Source: CBDCFL01 sp050300875 | GTDB lineage: Bacteria; Pseudomonadota; Alphaproteobacteria; Rhodobacterales; Rhodobacteraceae | Length of the DNA stretch: 11,718 bases | NCBI GenBank assembly: GCA_050300875.1 | Contig: JBNKYL010000028.1 | Coordinates: 1-11,718 of the forward strand | Direction: 5' to 3' | Shown: positions 1 through 7,181 of the stretch, in pieces | How positions within the stretch are numbered: the stretch's first letter is position 1 | How the letters are laid out: the number at the start of each line of letters is the position of its first letter | Notes under the pieces: model-generated | The model's input: the letters and a program-made list of their open reading frames with translations, nothing else | Databases searched by the model: none | What the model was told of the DNA's origin: nothing | Translations under genes and position numbers: made by a program

Positions 1-386
1 CCTTCGCGCCGCGTATAGCTGCCGGTCATCAGGTTTTCTTCGACCGTCAGGTGTTCGAAAACGTGGCGACCTTCCATCACCTGGATGATCCCCATCTTGA
101 CCAGGTCGGACGGGTTCATATTGTCCAGGTTTTGCCCGCGGTACTTTACCGACCCTTTGGTGATCTCGCCGCGTTCGGACCCAAGCAACCCGGAAATGGA
201 TTTCAGCGTCGTTGATTTGCCCGCGCCATTGCCACCCAGCAAGGCGGTGATGCCGCCCTTGGGCACCGACAAGGACACGCCCTTCAGAACCAGAATGACG
301 TGATTATAGATCACCTCGATATTGTTGACTTCCAACAATGTCTCTTCGGTCTTGGCAGCGTCCAGCATCGCGGGGCCTTCGTTCAT
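1..386 (-). CDS. livF: LivF-type ABC transporter ATP-binding protein (N-terminal part, cut by window edge)
   Basis: One of the two cytoplasmic ATPases that power a branched-chain-amino-acid-type (HAAT) importer. About 128 residues are visible. The Walker A motif GGNGAGKS lies at residues 51-58 and the Q-loop glutamine near residue 102 (in GIIQVMEGR). The signature motif, Walker B and H-loop are outside the window. The segment GRHVFEHLTVEENL is typical of LivF, as opposed to LivG. It is the last visible gene of the minus-strand operon and starts 51 bp after the substrate-binding protein gene. Two starts are possible. ATG at 386 has little Shine-Dalgarno. ATG at 368 (MLDAAKTEE) follows GAAGG with a 7-base gap and may be the real start, shortening the protein by six residues. 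The family is clear; the transported substrate is unknown. Confidence 0.93.
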   Translation of the reverse strand, partial: MNEGPAMLDAAKTEETLLEVNNIEVIYNHVILVLKGVSLSVPKGGITALLGGNGAGKSTTLKSISGLLGSERGEITKGSVKYRGQNLDNMNPSDLVKMGIIQVMEGRHVFEHLTVEENLMTGSYTRRE

Positions 387-397
387 ATGTCGCTTGG

Positions 398-426
398 GTT
401 CGGCCCGCCGCTGGGGCGGGCCGAAC
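398..426 (-). repeat. Intercistronic stem-loop (12-bp perfect arms, 5-nt loop)
   Basis: GTTCGGCCCGCC at 398-409 pairs perfectly with GGCGGGCCGAAC at 415-426 around a five-base loop. It lies in the 51-bp gap between the binding-protein gene (stop at 438) and the livF start. In the minus-strand transcript no run of U follows it (next bases CCAAGCGACAT), so it does not look like a full intrinsic terminator. A known role for hairpins placed just after binding-protein genes is to protect the upstream mRNA from 3' exonucleases and reduce read-through, giving more binding protein than ATPase. That role is inferred here. Confidence 0.75.
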
Positions 427-437
427 GTTTTCAGGTC

Positions 438-1721
438 TTAGTTGCAGCGCTCCGTGATACCGGCTTCGGCGGCATAGGCTGCCGAATCTTCTGCGATCAG
501 CGGATCGACAACCGAACGGTCAGCCGAAATCCAGTCGGTGATGACCGACCAGGTCTTCGACGCCGCGTCCCATTGCTGGATCTTGGCCATGCCCGACCCG
601 CCATGGTTTTCGCAAGTCACGTCAAAAGCCGGGGCAAAGTCGGTCAGACCAGCCGCTGCCATCAGCTCATCGGTGATCTGCAACGATTCCATGCCGTCAC
701 GCATCTGCGCGGGTGTGATGTCGGTGACGCCGAACATTTCCTGTGCCTTGCGGATTGCTTCGGTTGTCAGGAAGGCCTGATACAGCCCACGGTTATACAA
801 CACATAGCCGTGCTGATCGCCTGCACCGGCGGCTTTGCCAGCGCCATAGACATACTGTTCAAGGTCCGCATAGATCGGATAGTCCGACCCCGGGTTGGCC
901 AGCGTCAGCGCTTTGTAGCCATTGGCCCCATCGCCTGCGGGAAGGGTGTCGTTTTCAGATCCCGACCACCAGACACCGATGAAGTTTTCCATCGGGAAGC
1001 GGATGTTCGCGGCTTCCTGAATGGCCACCTGGTTCATCACGCCCCAGCCCCACATCAGGACATAGTCAGGCTTTTCGCGACGGATTTGCAGCCACTGCGA
1101 CTTCTGTTCCTGACCGGGGTGGTCAACGGGCAGCAGCGACAGTTCATAGCCATGCTTTTCAGCCAGAACTTCCAGCGTGCGGATCGGTTCCTTGCCATAG
1201 GCTGAGTTGTGGTAGACCAGCGCAATCTTCTTGCCACTGATATCGCCGCCATTCAGGTCCAGGATGTGGTTGATCGCGATCGACGCGCCATCCCAATAGG
1301 TCGCGGGATAGTTGAAGATCCATTCGAACACCTTGCCGTTCGCGGCAGAGGTCCGGCCATAGCCCATCGAGTGAACCGGAATCCCGTCAGCGGATGCTTT
1401 GGGAATCAGCTGATACGTGATGCCCGTGGACAGCGGCGAATAGACCAGAGCGCCTTCGCCCTTGGTCGCCTCATAGCATTCCACGCCTTTTTCGGTGTTA
1501 TAGCCGGTTTCGCATTCGATCATCTTGACCGGAACGCCGCCCACACCACCGTCGCGCTCGTTCAGCAGGGTGATGTAGTCGGCAAAGCCATCCGCCACCG
1601 GAATACCGTTCGCGGCATAAGGCCCGGTGCGATAGGACAGTGACGTCACGACGTTTTCCGCAAGCGCCGGGGCGGCTGCGACAACGGCGGCCAGTGCCCA
1701 AGTTGCCAGTTTCAGTTTCAT
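438..1721 (-). CDS. Periplasmic substrate-binding protein of HAAT/Liv-type ABC transporter
   Basis: A 427-residue secreted ligand-binding protein of the LivJ/LivK-like class (Peri_BP_6 type, COG0683) that captures substrate in the periplasm and delivers it to the LivH/LivM permeases. Residues 1-21 are a classic signal peptide: basic MKLK, an alanine-rich hydrophobic core, and an APALA cleavage site before ENVV. The mature protein is of normal family size. Cysteines at 70 and 82 could form the N-terminal disulfide usual in this family; Cys370 and Cys426 could form a second. Aromatic-rich stretches occur at 131-143 (VFEWIFNYPATYW), 224-230 (WGWGVMN) and 250-252 (VWW), which might suit a hydrophobic or aromatic ligand; this is inference. 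GGGAGGT lies about 9 bases before the ATG, a strong ribosome-binding site consistent with high expression. The gene sits 53 bp after livM. I leave the symbol blank because the ligand is unknown. Confidence 0.94.
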   Translation of the reverse strand: MKLKLATWALAAVVAAAPALAENVVTSLSYRTGPYAANGIPVADGFADYITLLNERDGGVGGVPVKMIECETGYNTEKGVECYEATKGEGALVYSPLSTGITYQLIPKASADGIPVHSMGYGRTSAANGKVFEWIFNYPATYWDGASIAINHILDLNGGDISGKKIALVYHNSAYGKEPIRTLEVLAEKHGYELSLLPVDHPGQEQKSQWLQIRREKPDYVLMWGWGVMNQVAIQEAANIRFPMENFIGVWWSGSENDTLPAGDGANGYKALTLANPGSDYPIYADLEQYVYGAGKAAGAGDQHGYVLYNRGLYQAFLTTEAIRKAQEMFGVTDITPAQMRDGMESLQITDELMAAAGLTDFAPAFDVTCENHGGSGMAKIQQWDAASKTWSVITDWISADRSVVDPLIAEDSAAYAAEAGITERCN

Positions 1722-1774
1722 GCGATTATTACCTCCCTATTGGTTTCGTTTCGCACGTTTCCAATGGACCTACC

Positions 1775-2851
1775 TTAGTGCGGGAAGGGCCAGAGTCTCA
1801 GTTTTTCTTTGGTTAGGCGCCACAACTGCGCCATGCCATGCGGTTCCAGGATCAGGAACAGGATGATCAGACCGCCTACGATCATGAACTGGAAATGTTC
1901 CGACAGGTCCGTGGGCCAGCCCAGCGTGCCCACCAGCAGGTTCTTCAGGATCACCGGCATCAGCACCAGGAACCCGGCACCCAGGAATGACCCAAGGATT
2001 GACCCCAGCCCGCCGATGATGACCATGAACAGCACCAAGAACGATTTCTGGATGCCGAAGGCTTCGCCCACCTCGACCGCGCCCAGGTAGACGCTGAAGA
2101 ACAAGGCACCCGAGACGCCCACGAAAAACGACGATACCGCAAAAGCCGACAGTTTCGCGGTCAGCGGGTTCACCCCGATGATCTCTGCCGCGATATCCAT
2201 GTCGCGGATCGCCATCCACCGCCGCCCGATCGACCCGCGCGTCAGGTTGCGCGCGATCCAGGCCAGCGCCACGACGAAGACCAGGCAGATCAGGTATTTC
2301 GCCCAAGGTTCCGTGAACGGCCCCGTCACCGTGACGCCAAAGACCGAGCGTTCCGGCGCATTGATCTGGCCCGACGCCGAATAGTTGTAAAACCACGGCA
2401 CCTTGTTGAAGAGCCACACAAGGAAGAACTGCGCCGCCAGTGTCGCCACCGCCAGGTAAAATCCCTTGATCCGCAAGGATGGCAGCCCGAACAGCACACC
2501 CACCCCCGCCGTGATCAACCCCGCCAACGGGATATGGATCAGCATCGACACCTCGGGAAAGGACGTCATCAGCTTGTAACAGGCATAGGCCCCCACGGCC
2601 ATGAACCCGCCCGTGCCCAGCGACACCTGCCCGCAATACCCGGTCAGGATATTCAACCCCAACGCCGCGATGACATAGATCAGGAACGGCACGAACACAG
2701 CGTTCGCCCAGTAGTCATTGATAAAGAACGGCACCACCAGAAAGGCGAATGCCAATGCCGTGTAATAGGCCCAGCGGTCGAACCGGATCGGGAAGGTCTG
2801 GTTGTCATCCTTGTAGGAGGTCTTGAAATCCCCCGCCTCGCGGTAAAGCAT
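1775..2851 (-). CDS. livM: LivM-type branched-chain-amino-acid-type ABC permease
   Basis: Inner-membrane permease of 358 residues that pairs with LivH to form the translocation channel. A hydrophilic N-terminal tail of about 25 residues precedes roughly eight to nine hydrophobic segments. LivM hallmarks are NILTGYCGQVSLGTGGFMAVGAYA (68-91), the cytoplasmic EAA-type coupling loop around GSIGRRWMAIRDMDIAAEIIG (206-226), which contacts the ATPase, and IIGGLGSILGSFLGA (278-292). The length is normal for the family. The chosen ATG at 2851 follows GGAAGGGG with a 7-base spacing. It lies 44 bp after the small membrane protein gene and 53 bp before the binding-protein gene, consistent with one transcript. 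Assignment to the LivM family is very secure; substrate specificity is not encoded in this subunit. Confidence 0.95.
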   Translation of the reverse strand: MLYREAGDFKTSYKDDNQTFPIRFDRWAYYTALAFAFLVVPFFINDYWANAVFVPFLIYVIAALGLNILTGYCGQVSLGTGGFMAVGAYACYKLMTSFPEVSMLIHIPLAGLITAGVGVLFGLPSLRIKGFYLAVATLAAQFFLVWLFNKVPWFYNYSASGQINAPERSVFGVTVTGPFTEPWAKYLICLVFVVALAWIARNLTRGSIGRRWMAIRDMDIAAEIIGVNPLTAKLSAFAVSSFFVGVSGALFFSVYLGAVEVGEAFGIQKSFLVLFMVIIGGLGSILGSFLGAGFLVLMPVILKNLLVGTLGWPTDLSEHFQFMIVGGLIILFLILEPHGMAQLWRLTKEKLRLWPFPH

Positions 2852-2895
2852 CTACGCGCCCCTTCCTGTTCGCATCGACCGGACCCTGATCCGCA

Positions 2896-3150
2896 TCATT
2901 CCACCACGTCCTGATTGACCGGCCCCGCCCCGGAGATCTCCGCCCGGCGGTGAATTTTTTCATACCCGGATGCCCGCGCATTGCGCACCAGCATCATGTA
3001 TGCCCAGACCCCGATAGCCGCGCCCACCAGCGCAAAGATGCCCGCGACAATCGTACTGCCAGTGCCGCCGCCGCTGGTCATGGCAATGTAGCCAAAGGCC
3101 CAGAACCCGGCCCAGGCGACGACATTCAGAATGGCAATCAGTTTGGTCAT
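2896..3150 (-). CDS. Small two-helix membrane protein inside the transporter operon, function unknown
   Basis: An 84-residue protein beginning MTKLIAILN. I do not recognise a family. Two hydrophobic segments (about 5-24 and 32-55) are joined by a short glycine/threonine-rich turn (TSGGGTGST). They are followed by a hydrophilic, basic then acidic tail (RNARASGYEKIHRRAE...DVVE), which the positive-inside rule would place in the cytoplasm. The ATG at 3150 comes four bases after the livH stop codon and is preceded by AAAGGGTG, so translation is probably coupled to livH. A longer reading frame starting at 3228 would overlap livH extensively and lacks a ribosome site. Its place between livH and livM suggests a small accessory subunit or stabiliser of the permease, by analogy with small proteins of other transporters; this is inference. 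It could also be an unrelated hypothetical gene. Confidence 0.82.
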   Translation of the reverse strand: MTKLIAILNVVAWAGFWAFGYIAMTSGGGTGSTIVAGIFALVGAAIGVWAYMMLVRNARASGYEKIHRRAEISGAGPVNQDVVE

Positions 3151-3154
3151 GGCG

Positions 3155-4141
3155 CTACACCCTTTCGATGATCTTTTCGCCGAACAGCCCCTGCGGCCGC
3201 ACCACCAGGAAGGCCAGCGCCAGCACATAGGCGAACCAGTTTTCTGTTGCCCCGCCGATCATCGGACCAATGGCAAATTCGAACAGCTTTTCGCCAACCC
3301 CGATGATCAGCCCGCCGACGATGGCGCCGGGGATCGAGGTGAACCCGCCCAACATCAGCACCGGCAGGGCCTTCAACGCGATCAGCGACAGGCTGAACTG
3401 CACGCCCGATTTCGCGCCCCACATCATGCCCGCGACCAGCGCCACGAACCCGGCAATGGACCACACCAGCACCCAGATGAACCGCAGGCTGATGCCCACC
3501 GACAGAGCCGCTTGGTGGTCATCGGCCACGGCGCGCATCGCCCGGCCCTGCTTGGTGTATTGGCTGAACAGCACCAGCCCCGTCACCAGAAGTGCGGCAA
3601 TGATCGTCGCCACGATATCGAGGTTGTCGATGAAGAACCCGTAGCCGAACCAGTTATAGGTGACCGTATCGATGGTTTCGTTGATCCCCTGCGGCAGCCC
3701 GACATCCAGCGTCTTGATGTCGGCCCCCCACATCACGTCGCCGAACCCTTCCATGAAATAGGCCAACCCGATGGTCGCCATGAACAGGATGATGTCCGGC
3801 TGGTTGACCAGATGACGCAGTATGTAGCGTTCGACGACGATCGCCAGCAGCGTCATAACCCCGATGGTCAGCGCAATCGCGATCAGGCTGGGGATATGCC
3901 AGCCGAAATGGTGAATATCGGTGCCGAAGACCGCATTGATCAGATGGCTGAACGGCACCTGCCCGTCCATGATCCCCACCAGCGTCAGCGCTGCGAACAG
4001 CGCGAACACACCCTGCGCATAATTGAATATCCCCGAGGCCTTGAAGATCAGGACGAAGCCCAGCGCGACCAGCGCATAGAGCACACCGGCCATCAGCCCG
4101 TTCAGGGTGACCTCTATCGCGAATAAGAGTTGGTCTGGCAT
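3155..4141 (-). CDS. livH: LivH-type branched-chain-amino-acid-type ABC permease
   Basis: Inner-membrane permease of 328 residues, partner of LivM in the HAAT-type importer. The N-terminus, with LNGLMAGVLYALVALGFVLIFKASGIFNYAQG (13-44), is the classic LivH signature. The cytoplasmic coupling loop lies around QGRAMRAVADDHQAALSVGIS (198-218), and LMLGGFTSIPGAIVGGLIIG (262-281) is the conserved late helix region. About eight hydrophobic segments are visible. I chose the ATG at 4141 (MPDQLLF): it follows AGGGGGA and leaves 10 bases after the livG stop. An upstream in-frame start at 4171 would overlap livG and add non-conserved residues (MACRTIRGTE). It is followed four bases later by the small membrane protein gene, so the three are tightly packed. 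Confidence 0.95.
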   Translation of the reverse strand: MPDQLLFAIEVTLNGLMAGVLYALVALGFVLIFKASGIFNYAQGVFALFAALTLVGIMDGQVPFSHLINAVFGTDIHHFGWHIPSLIAIALTIGVMTLLAIVVERYILRHLVNQPDIILFMATIGLAYFMEGFGDVMWGADIKTLDVGLPQGINETIDTVTYNWFGYGFFIDNLDIVATIIAALLVTGLVLFSQYTKQGRAMRAVADDHQAALSVGISLRFIWVLVWSIAGFVALVAGMMWGAKSGVQFSLSLIALKALPVLMLGGFTSIPGAIVGGLIIGVGEKLFEFAIGPMIGGATENWFAYVLALAFLVVRPQGLFGEKIIERV

Positions 4142-4151
4142 CTCCGTCCCC

Positions 4152-4973
4152 CTAATCGTGCGACACGCCAAGATAGGCGTCGATCACATCCTGGTTGTTG
4201 CGCACTTCTTCCGGGCTGCCGTCACCGATCTTCTTGCCGTAATCCATCACGACGACCCGGTCCGACAGGTCCATCACCACGCCCATGTCATGTTCGATCA
4301 GCGCGATGGTGGTGCCGAATTCATCATTCACATCCAGGATAAAGCGGCTCATGTCCTCTTTTTCCTCGACATTCATCCCCGCCATCGGTTCGTCCAGCAG
4401 CAGCAGCTTGGGCTCGGCCGCCAGCGCGCGGGCCAGCTCGACCCGCTTTTTCAGGCCATAAGGCAAGCGCGCCACCGGCGTCTTGCGGATCGCCTGAATT
4501 TCAAGGAAATCAATGATTTCCTCGACCTTTTCGCGGTTAGCGATCTCTTCGGCCTGCGCCTTGCCAAACCACATCGCCTGTGCGGCCATGCCCGCATTCA
4601 TATGCGTCAGTCGACCGGTCATGATGTTGTCCAGCACTGACATGCCTTCGAACAAAGCGATGTTCTGAAAGGTCCGGGCGATGCCTTGGGCGGCCACCTG
4701 AAAGGGTTTCATCGGCGGGCGCTTGGTACCCCTAAACCAGACCTCGCCTTCCTGCGGCACATAGAACCCGCTGATGACGTTCAGCATCGACGATTTTCCC
4801 GCCCCGTTCGGCCCGATGATGGCGCGAATTTCGCCCTCGCGGATGTCGAACGAGATATCGGTGATCGCCTTCACCCCGCCAAATCGCAGGGTGATGTTCT
4901 TCATCTCCATCATCACGCCGCCGATCTTGCGGCCATCGGCAGTGGTGTAGCCTTCGGTCGACTGGTCAAGCAT
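4152..4973 (-). CDS. livG: LivG-type ABC transporter ATP-binding protein
   Basis: Cytoplasmic ATPase of 273 residues, partner of LivF. The motifs are complete: Walker A GPNGAGKS (54-61), Q-loop Gln103 in TFQNIALFEGMSV, a degenerate signature LPYGLKKR (170-177) as often seen in LivG, Walker B LLLLDEP (190-196) with Glu195 as catalytic base, and the H-loop His228 in IEHDM. TFQN and the C-terminal IDAYLG fit the LivG subfamily. The N-terminus is about 20 residues longer than the usual domain start, so the Met at 21 or 22 (VMMEMKNI) is an alternative start. ATG at 4973 is preceded by GGGGGTGG, rather close to the codon. The gene lies 66 bp after the acyl-CoA synthetase and 10 bp before livH. Confidence 0.94.
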   Translation of the reverse strand: MLDQSTEGYTTADGRKIGGVMMEMKNITLRFGGVKAITDISFDIREGEIRAIIGPNGAGKSSMLNVISGFYVPQEGEVWFRGTKRPPMKPFQVAAQGIARTFQNIALFEGMSVLDNIMTGRLTHMNAGMAAQAMWFGKAQAEEIANREKVEEIIDFLEIQAIRKTPVARLPYGLKKRVELARALAAEPKLLLLDEPMAGMNVEEKEDMSRFILDVNDEFGTTIALIEHDMGVVMDLSDRVVVMDYGKKIGDGSPEEVRNNQDVIDAYLGVSHD

Positions 4974-4998
4974 ATGCCACCCCCATCACCCTTCCTGA

Positions 4999-5036
4999 AA
5001 TTCTCCTGCGGGAGGCCAGGATCTTCGTCGAGAATT
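4999..5036 (-). repeat. Inverted repeat in the synthetase-livG gap
   Basis: AATTCTC at 4999-5005 is complementary to GAGAATT at 5030-5036. The 24 bases between contain smaller complementary pairs (CTCC/GGAG near 5003-5014 and CCTG/CAGG near 5005-5020, which exclude each other). It fills most of the 66-bp gap between the acyl-CoA synthetase stop and the livG start. It could be an mRNA processing or stability structure. There is no U-tract, so it is not an obvious terminator. The arms are short, so chance is possible. Confidence 0.35.
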
Positions 5037-5039
5037 CTG

Positions 5040-7004
5040 TCATTCCGCCGCCACCTTCGCCGCGACCGGCACCACAGCCGCATCGCGGATTTCCAGCGTG
5101 GCCCTGATCTTGCCCTTGCGCCCGTCTTCGTAGGTCACTTCGGTTTCGGTGTATTGTTCGGATTTGCCGGAATAGAGCGCGTCGATCAGGTCGCCGAACT
5201 TCTCTTCGATCACCCCGCGCCGCACCTTGCGCGTGCGTGTCATCTCGCCATCATCGGCATCCAGTTCCTTGTGCAACACCAGGAACCGATGAACCTGGCA
5301 GCCCGACAGCATATCGTCTTCTGCGACCGACCGGTTGACCTCTTCGACATGGGACTGGATCGTCGCCAGAACCTGCGGATGGCCCGCCAATTCCTGATAG
5401 GACGCATAGGCGATATTGTTGCGCTCGGCCCAATTTCCCACCGCCTGAAGGTCGATGTTGATAAACGCCGTGCACATATCCCGCCCATTGCCGAACACCA
5501 CGGCTTCAAGGATGTTGGGATAGAATTTCAGCTTGTTTTCCACATATTTGGGGGCGAACATCCGACCGTCGGCCATTTTGCCCACATCCTTGGCGCGGTC
5601 GATGATCCGCAAATGGCCGCTGGCTTCTTCGATGAACCCGGCATCGCCCGTGGCCACCCAGCCTTCGGCATCCTTGGTCGATGCGGTGCTGTCCGGATTG
5701 CCGTAATATTCCACGAACACACCCGGCGAGCGGTAAAACACTTCGCCGTTATCGGCGATGCGGATTTCCACGCCCGGTCCCGGCACGCCCACCGTATCGG
5801 CACGCACCTCGCCATCGGGCTGCAGGGTGATGAACACCGATGCCTCGGTCTGTCCGTAAAGCTGTTTCAGATTGATGCCCAACGACCGGTAAAACTCGAA
5901 GATCTCCGGCCCGATCGCCTCGCCCGCCGTATATCCCACGCGGAAATTCGAAAAGCCCAGCGTGTTTTTCAGCGGCCCGTAGACCAGCAGATTGCCCAGC
6001 CAATACTTGAACCGGTCGCCGCCACCGACGGGTTTGCCATCAAGAATGTCTCCACCGACCTTGCGGGCATGATCCATGAAGGTCTTGAACAGCCAGCGCT
6101 TGAACCGCCCGGCATCTTCCATGCGGATCATCACATTGGTCAGCATGTTTTCGAAGACCCGCGGCGGTGCAAAGAAATAGGTCGGCCCGATTTCTCGCAG
6201 ATCGGTCATCATCGTGGCATCGCTTTCGGGGCAATTCACGCAGAACCCCGACCAGAACGCCTGCCCGATGGAAAAGATGAAATCGCCCACCCAGGCCATC
6301 GGCAGGTAGGCCAGAACTTCTTCGTCCTTGCGCAGGTGGTCGAACTCGACCGAATTCTTTGAACTTTCGATGATATTCCGGTTCGACAGCACCACGCCCT
6401 TGGGCCGCCCGGTGGTGCCGGACGTGTACAGCATCACGCAGGTGCTATCCATGGTCAGGGCCGCTTCGCGGTCTGCCAAATCCTTTTCGAAACGCTCATG
6501 CGCGGCACGGCCTTCGGCCTCGACATCGGTCATCGAATGCAGGCGGCTGTGATCGTATTTGCGCAAGCCCCGAGGATCCACATAGATCACATGTTCGATC
6601 GTTTTGGCCTGCTCCTGAACCTGCAACACCTTGTCGACCTGTTCCTGATCCCCCACGATCACGAACCGCGCCTCGCAATTGGACAGGACGTATCCCATCT
6701 CCTCGGCCACGGCATCCTGATATAGCGGCACCGGCACCGCCCCGCATTTCTGCGCGGCGACCATCGCCCAGTAAAGGCGCGGGCGGTTGCGTCCGATGAT
6801 CGCGACGTGATCCCCGGCATTCAGCCCCAACGCCAGAAAACCCAGCGCCATGGCACGTACCTCTTCGGCGACCTCCATCCAGGTCCAGGTTTGCCAGATA
6901 CCGAATTCCTTTTCGCGAAAGGCGGGCTTACCGGCAAAGCGGCTGGCATTACGATCCAGCAACGCAGGTATGGATACCAGATCACGTTCAGCCGTGGCTG
7001 CCAT
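5040..7004 (-). CDS. AMP-forming acyl-CoA synthetase (long-chain fatty acid-CoA ligase-like)
   Basis: A 654-residue adenylate-forming enzyme (ANL superfamily, FAA1/FadD15-like, COG1022) that would activate a carboxylic acid with ATP and join it to CoA, releasing AMP and pyrophosphate. Visible motifs: the P-loop-like A3 motif YTSGTTGRPKG (193-203), A5 YGQTE (383-387) with the conserved Glu, the A7 aspartate in TGD (452-454), the A8 hinge region LRIIDRAKD (465-473), and a C-terminal lysine region TRTRKVRR (589-596). The length matches long-chain synthetases better than the roughly 550-residue medium-chain or aromatic ligases. A tail of about 45 residues follows the usual end. No signal peptide or clear membrane helix is seen, so it is cytoplasmic. 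ATG at 7004 follows GGGGAGG with an 8-base spacing; the upstream TTG at 7064 has no such support. It is the first gene of the operon, which suggests it acts on the transported compound. The acid itself is unknown. Confidence 0.93.
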   Translation of the reverse strand: MAATAERDLVSIPALLDRNASRFAGKPAFREKEFGIWQTWTWMEVAEEVRAMALGFLALGLNAGDHVAIIGRNRPRLYWAMVAAQKCGAVPVPLYQDAVAEEMGYVLSNCEARFVIVGDQEQVDKVLQVQEQAKTIEHVIYVDPRGLRKYDHSRLHSMTDVEAEGRAAHERFEKDLADREAALTMDSTCVMLYTSGTTGRPKGVVLSNRNIIESSKNSVEFDHLRKDEEVLAYLPMAWVGDFIFSIGQAFWSGFCVNCPESDATMMTDLREIGPTYFFAPPRVFENMLTNVMIRMEDAGRFKRWLFKTFMDHARKVGGDILDGKPVGGGDRFKYWLGNLLVYGPLKNTLGFSNFRVGYTAGEAIGPEIFEFYRSLGINLKQLYGQTEASVFITLQPDGEVRADTVGVPGPGVEIRIADNGEVFYRSPGVFVEYYGNPDSTASTKDAEGWVATGDAGFIEEASGHLRIIDRAKDVGKMADGRMFAPKYVENKLKFYPNILEAVVFGNGRDMCTAFINIDLQAVGNWAERNNIAYASYQELAGHPQVLATIQSHVEEVNRSVAEDDMLSGCQVHRFLVLHKELDADDGEMTRTRKVRRGVIEEKFGDLIDALYSGKSEQYTETEVTYEDGRKGKIRATLEIRDAAVVPVAAKVAAE

Positions 7005-7096
7005 CGCAAGTTCCTCCCCTGTCGGCGGCTTACCGGTTGGGTCCGGGTGCTGCCTTGCTGGCAATTTCGTTGCGCCAGACCTGTTGTTCTGGACAC

Positions 7097-7125
7097 ATTA
7101 GTAATCGCCTTGCGGCGAAAGTAAA
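7097..7125 (-). promoter_or_regulatory. Candidate sigma-70-type promoter for the synthetase-transporter operon
   Basis: On the minus strand TTTACT (7120-7125) and ACTAAT (7097-7102) are separated by 17 bases; each matches the consensus hexamer at four of six positions. Transcription would start near 7090, giving a leader of about 85 bases. The spacer contains a short dyad, TCGCC at 7105-7109 and GGCGA at 7114-7118, which might bind a repressor or activator. Assigned by eye only. Confidence 0.35.
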
Positions 7126-7149
7126 CATTCCGCAGGACAGAGCAAGCAG

Positions 7150-7169
7150 AAATAAACGCTCGTTCAATT
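7150..7169. promoter_or_regulatory. Palindromic operator candidate, TetR-like
   Basis: The core AACGCTCGTT (7155-7164) consists of matching half-sites AACG/CGTT around two central bases. Weaker symmetry extends outwards (T7153/A7166, A7150-A7151/T7168-T7169). The layout resembles operators bound by TetR-family regulators, many of which control acyl-CoA and amino acid catabolism. It lies about 145 bases before the synthetase start and 70 bases before the saccharopine dehydrogenase start, so it could serve either or both genes. No regulator gene is in the window. The identity of the binder is inferred. Confidence 0.4.
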
Positions 7170-7181
7170 AGTCGCAGTTTC

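Noticed and set aside
300..1205. 301-residue plus-strand frame opposite the binding protein
   Set aside because: Antisense to a gene with signal peptide and family motifs; no domain recognised.
3131..4126. 331-residue plus-strand frame opposite livH
   Set aside because: Antisense to livH, extremely rich in His, Gln, Asp and Arg, which is the usual mirror of a hydrophobic membrane protein gene.
4686..6362. 558-residue open frame on the plus strand opposite the acyl-CoA synthetase and livG
   Set aside because: It lies wholly antisense to two clear genes with full motif sets, is rich in His, Arg, Asp and Gly as shadow frames of GC-rich genes are, and shows no recognisable domain or ribosome site.
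7005..7064. 20-residue N-terminal extension of the acyl-CoA synthetase from a TTG start
   Set aside because: The extension has no family resemblance and no ribosome site, while ATG at 7004 follows an almost ideal GGGGAGG.
7075..7092. CCAGA/TCTGG dyad near the start of the synthetase leader
   Set aside because: Five-base arms with an eight-base loop are easily found by chance and there is no sign of an attenuator or riboswitch.
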